Virus record (IMG/VR): IMGVR_UViG_3300020457_000114
Coordinates: 1 to 22,037 of that record
Strand: one strand, 5' to 3'
Origin: a virus
DNA: 22,037 nucleotides
Within the stretch, counting starts at the first letter, position 1. Every line of letters begins with the position of its first letter. Below the pieces are notes generated by a model that did no database searches, was not told the origin of the DNA, and worked only from the letters and a program-made list of their open reading frames with translations. The position numbers and the translations under genes were made by a program. Below are positions 18,710-22,037 of this stretch, in pieces.

Positions 18710-19028
18710 CTTCAATCCTCACAATGTCTTCTTCTATACATTCATCACCTACTTGAACCTCGATAATGGTAAGACCGTCGTCTCCTGCCATGATACGATG
18801 ATTCACCTTAGTGGGAATGTAGAAGTATTTACCAGGATAGGCTTTTAGAGTATCTTCGCCAAGTATAATCTTACCATACCCTTTGACACATACCCAATGC
18901 TCGCACCTCTTATAATGATACTGTAGAGATAACTTACTATTAGGTTCAACAACTAATCTCTTTAACTTATAACCATCTTCTTGAAAATGATCTTCGTAAA
19001 AACCCCAAGGGCGGAAAAATCTATACAT
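18690..19028 (-). CDS. Stand-alone mannose-6-phosphate isomerase-type cupin (112 aa)
   Basis: The protein corresponds to the C-terminal cupin of bifunctional ManC/AlgA enzymes. Seen are RPWGFYED (6-13), LSLQYHYKRCEHWVCVKG (33-50), YIPTKVNHRI (70-79) and IIEVQVG...EEDIVR...DDYDR (88-111). Likely metal ligands are Q36, H38, E43 and H77. These enzymes interconvert fructose-6-P and mannose-6-P, feeding GDP-mannose formation; the guanylyltransferase half is absent. Some stand-alone members may have another sugar-phosphate role. The start is fixed by the conserved RPWG close to the ATG. Its leader is long and structured (promoter at 19184-19212), and no good ribosome site is visible. Confidence 0.85.
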   Translation of the reverse strand: MYRFFRPWGFYEDHFQEDGYKLKRLVVEPNSKLSLQYHYKRCEHWVCVKGYGKIILGEDTLKAYPGKYFYIPTKVNHRIMAGDDGLTIIEVQVGDECIEEDIVRIEDDYDRV

Positions 19029-19052
19029 GAAAAAAATCTTGGCGGGGTTTTT
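18998..19052 (-). promoter_or_regulatory. Possible hairpin with the cupin start codon in its loop
   Basis: In the transcript AAAAACCCC (19044-19052) can pair with GGGGUUUUU (18998-19006) in codons 7-11, extended by AAG:CUU beyond a GCC bulge. The AUG (19026-19028) lies in the loop. This could limit initiation or act as a thermal or regulatory switch. The right arm is constrained by the conserved PWGFY codons, so chance pairing is possible. Confidence 0.35.
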
Positions 19053-19061
19053 TATATAGAA

Positions 19062-19080
19062 AAATTTTTTGAAAAAATTT
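19062..19080. repeat. Perfect AT-only palindrome in the cupin leader
   Basis: AAATTTTTTGAAAAAATTT is a 9-bp perfect inverted repeat around one central G. Weak as RNA, but intrinsically bent A-tract DNA is likely. A TATAAATT box, one base from a T4 late promoter, overlaps its right edge on the minus strand (19076-19083), so the region could hold a late promoter for the cupin gene. Confidence 0.4.
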
Positions 19081-19127
19081 ATATGCTAAAAGCAGACTTT
19101 TGTAGGTTAGCGTTAGGTACTTTTTTT

Positions 19128-19154
19128 ATAACGCATCGGGACACGCCCCGTTAT
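19128..19154. repeat. Inverted repeat in the cupin leader
   Basis: ATAACG and CGTTAT (6 bp) plus an inner GGG and CCC pair with a five-base loop and a four-base bulge. It lies about 25-50 bases into the transcript expected from the promoter at 19184-19212. On the minus strand it is followed by A7, not T, so it is not a terminator for the genes here. Confidence 0.45.
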
Positions 19155-19183
19155 CAACGAACGCCGAAATACTGTCCGTACTG

Positions 19184-19212
19184 ATTATAACATAAGACTG
19201 CCAATCTGTCAA
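19184..19212 (-). promoter_or_regulatory. Consensus sigma-70-like promoter before the cupin gene
   Basis: TTGACA (19207-19212), exactly 17 bases, then TATAAT (19184-19189): a perfect consensus on the minus strand. The start site would be near 19177, giving a leader of about 150 bases before the cupin ATG. The spacer contains GCAGTCTTAT, also found in the spacer of the promoter at 19476-19504. Confidence 0.85.
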
Positions 19213-19236
19213 TCTAAATGTTAAGAACTGTCCATA

Positions 19237-19449
19237 TCAGTTGTTGTTAATCAGGCCATAAGATTGCTCCCATAAAGTGTCAATATCAACTGACAAATTC
19301 TCGACGGTAACTGATAGTTTCTCTTTGTCCTCATTTATATCAAATAAGGCATGGTAATCTATCTGATTTGGATGAAAAGAATTCCCATCAATTTCAAAGT
19401 CTAAAGTAACACGAATATGCTGTAAATCATCAGCAGGGTTAGTGTACAT
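19237..19449 (-). CDS. Small acidic hypothetical protein (70 aa)
   Basis: Not recognised. The protein starts MYTNPADDLQHIRVTLDF and ends WEQSYGLINNN. It is acidic and alternates hydrophobic and charged residues, consistent with a small beta-rich fold; no membrane segment or metal motif is seen. Evidence for a real gene: ATG with AAGG about six bases upstream, and a sigma-70-like promoter 27 bases before it. Its last residues QSYGLINNN nearly repeat QSEGLINNN in the 87-aa protein 700 bases upstream, and the DNA is alike there too. The promoter for the cupin gene starts just after its stop. Confidence 0.7.
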   Translation of the reverse strand: MYTNPADDLQHIRVTLDFEIDGNSFHPNQIDYHALFDINEDKEKLSVTVENLSVDIDTLWEQSYGLINNN

Positions 19450-19475
19450 AACCTTCGAGTGATTGTCCTATACTA

Positions 19476-19504
19476 ATTATAACTTATAAGACTGCTAATT
19501 GCAA
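19476..19504 (-). promoter_or_regulatory. Sigma-70-like promoter before the 70-aa gene
   Basis: TTGCAA (19499-19504), 17 bases, TATAAT (19476-19481) on the minus strand. The -10 box is exact and the -35 box differs at two positions. Start site near 19469, about 20 bases before the ATG at 19449. The spacer shares GCAGTCTTAT with the cupin promoter, and both -10 boxes sit in GTTATAATnAGTA. Confidence 0.75.
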
Positions 19505-19527
19505 CCCCTTATATGTTACAAACCGTG

Positions 19528-19571
19528 TAGCGAGTACTTGACAAGAACTCTCTTCTATGTTATGCTCGCTA
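19528..19571. repeat. Inverted repeat TAGCGAG...CTCGCTA around a plus-strand promoter
   Basis: Two 7-base arms (19528-19534 and 19565-19571) are separated by 30 bases. The left arm ends four bases before the -35 box and the right arm overlaps the -10 box at 19561-19566. Arms placed like this could be operator half-sites or the base of a long RNA hairpin. No repressor gene is identifiable in the window. Confidence 0.5.
19538..19566 (+). promoter_or_regulatory. Plus-strand sigma-70-like promoter
   Basis: TTGACA (19538-19543), 17 bases, TATGCT (19561-19566). It is the only good promoter on the plus strand and points against all genes. A transcript would start near 19573, cross the DnaA-like boxes and run antisense to the 87-aa and 108-aa genes. 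No plus-strand gene follows. Confidence 0.5.
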
Positions 19572-19602
19572 AGATCACTAAACCTCAGCACGATTAGCAG
19601 GG

Positions 19603-19610
19603 TATTTATA
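19603..19610 (-). promoter_or_regulatory. Exact T4-type late-promoter motif TATAAATA
   Basis: The minus strand reads GTTATAAATACCC. TATAAATA is the full T4 late consensus. Transcription would start near 19597 and read leftward through the 70-aa gene and towards the sugar-related genes. The distance to the next ATG is about 150 bases, longer than usual for a late leader. Confidence 0.5.
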
Positions 19611-19692
19611 ACACTTTCTGAAGACAATATTCTACTAAGTATAAACAATCAATTTACATTTAATTAAACGTTTTTAACACATAATCCACTAG

Positions 19693-19722
19693 TTTTCCAC
19701 AGAAAGTAATACTTTTTCCACA
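19693..19722 (+). promoter_or_regulatory. Two DnaA-box-like sites, TTTTCCACA, 21 bp apart
   Basis: TTTTCCACA occurs at 19693-19701 and 19714-19722 in the same orientation, each followed by GAAA. Start-to-start spacing is 21 bp, two helical turns, so two bound proteins would face the same side. TTTTCCACA is the DnaA box form known from cyanobacterial origins. An AT-rich tract lies directly to the left. Two sites alone do not prove an origin. Confidence 0.5.
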
Positions 19723-19728
19723 GAAATA

Positions 19729-19758
19729 CCCCCTGAGTTGTTGTTACTAACTAGGGGG
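19729..19758 (-). terminator. Terminator-like hairpin at the end of the 87-aa gene
   Basis: In the minus-strand RNA CCCCCU and AGGGGG pair (6 bp), extended inward by AGUU:AACU past a one-base bulge, with a nine-base loop. The stem includes the last codons and the TAG stop of the 87-aa gene. The following tract UAUUUCU is only moderately U-rich, so termination may be partial. It separates this gene from the next promoter. Confidence 0.45.
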
Positions 19759-20010
19759 CAATTCATGCTTTCTAACTGTTATATTGTAGTCGTAATCCTT
19801 GAACAAATTCATTAACATTAGTGTGTTTAATTTGCCCCAAGAATCTATACAATATGTCTGGTAAAATCCATTCACTATGTTATCCTTACTCGTATAACAG
19901 AAAGTATAAATTAACCCGTCCCAATCTTGTGTTGGATTGTTGTTAATTAGGCCTTCAGATTGTCCGTCGAAAATATTCAGTTGAGTAAGGATTTGGTCTT
20001 GATTTGACAT
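19747..20010 (-). CDS. Small hypothetical protein (87 aa)
   Basis: Not recognised. It starts MSNQDQILTQLNIFDGQ, contains QSEGLINNNPTQDWDG, and then an aromatic-rich stretch (YTFCYTS, GFYQTYCIDSW). Two Cys are spaced too far apart for a zinc site. The ATG at 20010 has GGAG about 11 bases upstream, but the frame overlaps the end of the 108-aa gene by 56 bases, which is long for a phage; a later start is not available as Met before residue 64. The stop lies in a hairpin. Its SEGLINNN segment and DNA are shared with the end of the 70-aa gene. Function unknown. Confidence 0.6.
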   Translation of the reverse strand: MSNQDQILTQLNIFDGQSEGLINNNPTQDWDGLIYTFCYTSKDNIVNGFYQTYCIDSWGKLNTLMLMNLFKDYDYNITVRKHELPPS

Positions 20011-20281
20011 ACTTTAGTTCGCTCCAATTAGCATCGTTACATAACAATAATGTATGGATATATTTGTGCTTTAAAGTATTATGTTTCTGTCTAAATTTGT
20101 CTGAGGTTTTACATACTGGTTTTTCCCTAATTGCAACCTCTATTGTTAAGTATCTCGTGTGCGGTTTAAATCCTTTTTTATCCTCTAATTTCTCTCCTTT
20201 AAAATATACCCAACCCTCGTCAATTATGTCTGTGTTCGGTCTTTTCCAAATGACGTAATCGTTAACTTCTGGTTCATACAT
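19955..20281 (-). CDS. Hypothetical cyanophage-type protein (108 aa)
   Basis: The protein begins MYEPEVNDYVIWKRPNTD and contains EGWVYFKGEKLEDKKGF, RYLTIEVAIREKPVC and KHKYIHTLLLCNDANWSELK. The VNDYVxW and GWVYFK pattern recalls a family of unknown role in T4-like cyanophages (memory only). It appears beta-rich and basic. A GTG at 20323 would extend the frame to 122 aa, but a near-consensus promoter (20306-20334) covers that extension and would start transcription near 20299, so the ATG at 20281 is chosen. No clear ribosome site precedes it, and the leader is about 18 bases. It overlaps the next gene by 56 bases. Confidence 0.65.
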   Translation of the reverse strand: MYEPEVNDYVIWKRPNTDIIDEGWVYFKGEKLEDKKGFKPHTRYLTIEVAIREKPVCKTSDKFRQKHNTLKHKYIHTLLLCNDANWSELKYVKSRPNPYSTEYFRRTI

Positions 20282-20305
20282 AGTGGCACAAATTACGTTA
20301 GGTTT

Positions 20306-20334
20306 ATTATAATTTATTCTCACAGATTAGTCAA
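20306..20334 (-). promoter_or_regulatory. Sigma-70-like promoter before the 108-aa gene
   Basis: TTGACT (20329-20334), 17 bases, TATAAT (20306-20311) on the minus strand. The -35 box overlaps the end of the 61-aa gene and its TAA stop lies at the spacer border. It decides the start of the downstream gene: the GTG at 20323 would be upstream of the transcription start. Confidence 0.75.
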
Positions 20335-20512
20335 GTTCGTAGTCAGGATCTAATGGAAATTCCTCCATTTTAGATTCACTTAGTGCATGAATCATACACC
20401 AAACTTTCTCACCAGACAAGAGATTTTCATCACATAAGTATGAAACAGTATCCTCGATTGTCTCAAGGATGTTGATTGCTTCTTCTCTCAATTGTTGTGG
20501 GGTTGTTGACAT
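20327..20512 (-). CDS. Small acidic hypothetical protein (61 aa)
   Basis: Starts MSTTPQQLREEAINILETIE and ends EEFPLDPDYELD. The first 45 residues suggest two amphipathic helices and the tail is strongly acidic. Not recognised; small acidic helical phage proteins often bind host enzymes, but nothing here shows a target. Only a weak purine stretch precedes the ATG. The 96 bases upstream separate it from the coupled gene train and hold an inverted repeat and a TATAAAC box that could be a weak promoter. Confidence 0.65.
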   Translation of the reverse strand: MSTTPQQLREEAINILETIEDTVSYLCDENLLSGEKVWCMIHALSESKMEEFPLDPDYELD

Positions 20513-20547
20513 TTTGTTTGAAGGATTAGGGTGAACATTGTTTATAA

Positions 20548-20589
20548 CGAGGCCTGCGTATCTCGGAAAGAAAAAAATCGCTCGCCTCG
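20548..20589. repeat. Inverted repeat between the zinc-ribbon gene and the 61-aa gene
   Basis: CGAGGC (20548-20553) and GCCTCG (20584-20589) are perfect 6-bp arms. A further CGC and GCG pair lies inside after two unpaired bases, and a T7 tract lies in the loop of the minus-strand RNA. The tract follows only the first arm, so this is not a standard terminator. It may still mark processing or pausing after the zinc-ribbon gene. Confidence 0.4.
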
Positions 20590-20608
20590 GAATATTACGG
20601 AGTGATTG

Positions 20609-20779
20609 TTATACTTTAACTAAGAAATCTTCTTTGTTAATGTATTCTCTACAACCTAAACATCCTGCGGCACTCCACGCAAAATGATAAACTGTTGCAG
20701 TATGATTACACTTAGGGCATGTAATCTCCTTACCGTTTCTACCTGCTCTGGTGTAACGATTAACGTTCTTAAGTTTCAT
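20609..20779 (-). CDS. Small zinc-ribbon protein (56 aa)
   Basis: The frame encodes two CxxC knuckles, CPKC (C21, C24) and CLGC (C40, C43), separated by 15 residues. The N-terminus is basic (MKLKNVNRYTRAGRNGKE). The pattern is that of a zinc ribbon; such proteins often bind nucleic acid or RNA polymerase, which is inference here. A strong ribosome site GGAGG lies four bases before the ATG. The start overlaps the stop of the 45-aa gene (ATGA), so the two are translationally coupled. It is the last gene of the coupled train, with a 96-base gap after it. Confidence 0.8.
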   Translation of the reverse strand: MKLKNVNRYTRAGRNGKEITCPKCNHTATVYHFAWSAAGCLGCREYINKEDFLVKV

Positions 20780-20913
20780 AATTCCTCCGAAATTGGTAAA
20801 TCAAATCTAATAATTACATGGTTAAGATTGTCCTGATAATCTTCTATTTGTGTTGGACAATCGTTCAACCATTCTTTAAACTTAGTGTATAAAGATTGTT
20901 GTGTAGTGTTCAT
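20776..20913 (-). CDS. Small hypothetical protein (45 aa)
   Basis: Starts MNTTQQSLYTKFKEWLND and ends FDLPISEEL. One predicted amphipathic helix (YTKFKEWL) is followed by a short strand (HVIIRFDL). Not recognised. Evidence for a real gene: GGGGAGG directly before the ATG, an ATGA overlap with the 56-aa gene before it and an ATGA overlap with the zinc-ribbon gene after it. Its last codons, GAG GAA TTA, also form the ribosome site of the next gene. Confidence 0.65.
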   Translation of the reverse strand: MNTTQQSLYTKFKEWLNDCPTQIEDYQDNLNHVIIRFDLPISEEL

Positions 20914-21080
20914 AATTCCTCCCCTAATTTGTTGAACTGTTTGTTAAGAACTGGCACAAATAACACTCCATCATCTTTTAACATAGAGAGCATACTTGCG
21001 AACCAATTGTTGTTAATGTTGTGTTCTACTGATGTTAAATCAGTGAAGTAAGTTTGTGACCATTGTTGATAGTTTGCCAT
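20910..21080 (-). CDS. Small hypothetical protein (56 aa)
   Basis: Starts MANYQQWSQTYFTDLTSVEH and contains NINNNWFASMLSMLKDDGVL and FVPVLNKQFNKLGEEL. The stretch from about residue 27 is predicted helix, then a hydrophobic strand. Not recognised. The ATG at 21080 shares one base with the stop of the 83-aa gene (TAATG), and its TGA overlaps the following ATG. It ends EEL like its downstream neighbour because both ends carry the GAGGAATTATGA junction. Confidence 0.65.
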   Translation of the reverse strand: MANYQQWSQTYFTDLTSVEHNINNNWFASMLSMLKDDGVLFVPVLNKQFNKLGEEL

Positions 21081-21331
21081 TAGTATTTGCCTCCATTTGT
21101 GTTATATACGACTGGATCTGTACTGGTAATGTTATCAACTAACTCATCAAATAGTTTATCATCTCTATTATCAATTTCCTCTTTTAACTCACTATCTGAT
21201 AACTTATCAAGGTAAGTTTCTAACTGTTCTTGTGCATATTGGATCAAATCTTGCATGTCCATACTATCAACAACTATCTCAGAATATTGTTCAATTAGTT
21301 CATCTCTTTGAATAGAATTAAGTTTTTTCAT
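21080..21331 (-). CDS. Acidic helical hypothetical protein (83 aa)
   Basis: Starts MKKLNSIQRDELIEQYSEIV and contains MDMQDLIQYAQEQLETYLD, then SDSELKEEIDNRDDKLFDEL. Strongly acidic, with heptad-like Leu/Ile spacing that suggests a helical bundle or coiled coil over about residues 5-72. It resembles small acidic proteins in marine T4-like phages (memory only); no function is known. A GGAGG ribosome site about 10 bases before the ATG is built from the last codons of the preceding gene. The stop overlaps the next start by one base. Confidence 0.7.
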   Translation of the reverse strand: MKKLNSIQRDELIEQYSEIVVDSMDMQDLIQYAQEQLETYLDKLSDSELKEEIDNRDDKLFDELVDNITSTDPVVYNTNGGKY

Positions 21332-21333
21332 TG

Positions 21334-21528
21334 TTAATTAACCTCCATAGAATAGGGTTTGTGAAGTAGTCTGAAATCGGACTCAATTTCATCAAAGAAA
21401 GTATAAATCTTTTGACGTAATCCTTTCCAATTCTTTCTACTATAAGGGGTGAAAGTAAGTGGCCTGATGTTATAACTAACACCGTTAAATTTGTGAACTG
21501 ATAATATTTGAGGGTGTACACGCTTCAT
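21334..21528 (-). CDS. Small basic hypothetical protein (64 aa)
   Basis: Starts MKRVHPQILSVHKFNGVSYN and contains PYSRKNWKGLRQKIYTFFDE, ending SMEVN. The middle is basic and the C-terminal third is helical and acidic. Not recognised. ATG at 21528 is supported by GAGG about ten bases upstream in a leader almost identical to that of the next gene. The end codons GAG GTT AAT TAA supply the ribosome site for the 83-aa gene. Confidence 0.65.
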   Translation of the reverse strand: MKRVHPQILSVHKFNGVSYNIRPLTFTPYSRKNWKGLRQKIYTFFDEIESDFRLLHKPYSMEVN

Positions 21529-21534
21529 TGTTAG

Positions 21535-21888
21535 TTAACCTCTCCCAAAAAACATGTGTGGATGTAAATCACCGTACGAAGATGATGGGTAATTGTTGAA
21601 TGTAAATATCCTGATTATGTCGTCATGAATATTACTTTCACGCATGATTTGTATTACTAACCCTTCGTCTTTTGCTAATTCAATTGTTTCTAATACGTCG
21701 CCTAATATCATATAGTCGAGACGATTACGTACCCAAGTGTATAAATCTAACTTCGCAGATTTGTAAACATCTTTACATCTATCATATGCAACCCACTCGG
21801 CAAAAATATCTTTTATGTCCTCAAATTGTCTTGCCTTAAGTTTAACCCCTTGAGGTTGATTCCAATTTGGTTTCATATTAAGTTTCAT
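21535..21888 (-). CDS. Hypothetical protein (117 aa)
   Basis: Starts MKLNMKPNWNQPQGVKLKAR and contains IKDIFAEWVAYDRCKDVYK, a helical middle (DLYTWVRNRLDYMILGDVL) and an aromatic, Gly-rich end (HPHMFFGRG). Not recognised. ATG at 21888 is preferred over an in-frame GTG at 21903 because GGGG lies about nine bases before it and the GTG lacks a ribosome site. The start comes one base after the stop of the edge gene, and the stop is followed by the GAGGTTAAC leader of the next gene. Confidence 0.65.
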   Translation of the reverse strand: MKLNMKPNWNQPQGVKLKARQFEDIKDIFAEWVAYDRCKDVYKSAKLDLYTWVRNRLDYMILGDVLETIELAKDEGLVIQIMRESNIHDDIIRIFTFNNYPSSSYGDLHPHMFFGRG

Positions 21889-21889
21889 A

Positions 21890-22037
21890 TTAATTGTCCC
21901 CACTAGTTAACAACGAATCAATGTAACTTTGCTCGAATAGTTCACAACCTACATTGAAATCGTCATGGTCAGTGTTACCTATCCAAACTTGTAACACCTC
22001 GTCGTATACATTTTGTGATAAAGATTGCATGGTAAAA
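21890..22037 (-). CDS. C-terminal part of a hypothetical gene (cut by window edge)
   Basis: The frame is open from the right edge to a TAA at 21890 and encodes about 48 residues ending SYIDSLLTSGDN, with SQNVYDEVLQVWIGNTDHDD before it. The part seen is acidic and likely helical; it is not recognised. No start codon in this frame is convincing inside the window: the ATG at 22031 is in another frame and stops after eighteen codons. The tight junction with the 117-aa gene supports it being real. Confidence 0.55.
   Translation of the reverse strand, partial: FTMQSLSQNVYDEVLQVWIGNTDHDDFNVGCELFEQSYIDSLLTSGDN

Larger units (their letters stand above)
19450..19746. other. Signal-rich gap of 297 bases without a gene
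   Basis: No convincing reading frame or tRNA is seen on either strand. From right to left the gap holds a terminator-like hairpin, two DnaA-like boxes, an AT-rich stretch (about 19620-19690), a TATAAATA late box, a plus-strand sigma-70-like promoter inside an inverted repeat, and a minus-strand sigma-70-like promoter. It is the only large unoccupied DNA in the window and the only place with a plus-strand promoter. Confidence 0.7.

Noticed and set aside
18998-19053. Plus-strand rho-independent terminator (CCCC...GGGG followed by T6)
   Set aside because: No plus-strand gene or promoter reads towards it; the loop is over 30 bases and contains the cupin start codon. Recorded instead as a possible leader hairpin.
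19505-19620. Possible tRNA gene in the gap
   Set aside because: No T-loop GGTTCRA-type sequence, no acceptor-stem pairing and no CCA end on either strand.
20282-20323. GTG-started extension of the 108-aa gene
   Set aside because: A near-consensus promoter covers it, and no ribosome site precedes the GTG.
20548-20589. Terminator after the zinc-ribbon gene
   Set aside because: The T7 tract falls in the loop, not after the second arm; kept only as an inverted repeat.
21318-21521. Alternative minus-strand frame of 67 codons
   Set aside because: Overlaps the 64-aa gene that has the better ribosome site and the repeated leader; it has no start context of its own.
22029-22031. ATG at 22031 as start of the edge gene
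   Set aside because: It is not in frame with the open stretch ending at 21890 and reaches a stop after eighteen codons.

Overview
The window looks like a piece of an AT-rich marine T4-like myovirus, most likely a cyanophage. Evidence: the late T4-type baseplate order gp25 - gp6 - (gp7 position) - gp8 is present, followed by a DUF4815-type virion protein. These proteins have the cyanophage form rather than the coliphage form. Short cyanophage-type genes flank them, and there are two TTTTCCACA sites, which is the cyanobacterial form of the DnaA box. A pelagiphage relative cannot be excluded from sequence alone. Every gene that can be supported lies on the minus strand, so transcription runs from the right end to the left end.

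Right end to about 20.6 kb: a train of seven very small genes (45-117 aa, the first cut by the window edge). They are packed stop-to-start, often with overlapping stop and start codons and purine-rich ribosome sites. One encodes a CxxC-CxxC zinc ribbon; the others are unrecognised. From 20.5 to 19.2 kb, four more small unknown genes are interrupted by sigma-70-like promoters with near-consensus -35 and -10 boxes. A 297-base gap (19450-19746) holds an unusual set of signals: a terminator-like hairpin, two DnaA-like boxes 21 bp apart, an exact TATAAATA late-promoter motif, a plus-strand sigma-70-like promoter framed by an inverted repeat, and a minus-strand sigma-70-like promoter.

From 19.0 to 16.7 kb: a sugar-related group. 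It comprises a stand-alone mannose-6-phosphate-isomerase-type cupin, a GT-A-like glycosyltransferase and an FkbM-type methyltransferase, mixed with short unknown genes. The glycosyltransferase has its own TTGACA-N18-TATAAT promoter. The three may act on one glycan, either on the virion or on the host surface, but this is inference.

From 16.7 kb to the left end: the structural late block. A 69-aa acidic protein is followed by gp25, gp6, a giant 4074-aa protein in the gp7 position, gp8 and the start of a DUF4815-type protein. The giant gene alone fills more than half of the window. It is mosaic: a conserved N-terminal attachment-like region, a His cluster, a YHYH-like segment, at least fifteen GGxGY-type repeats, and several copies of an H-x-x-x-x-G-D/E-x-x-x-Y module. 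The GGxGY repeat recurs in the adjacent gp8. CTAAATAA, a T4-late-promoter-like motif, sits 19-20 bases ahead of both the gp25 and the gp8 start codons.
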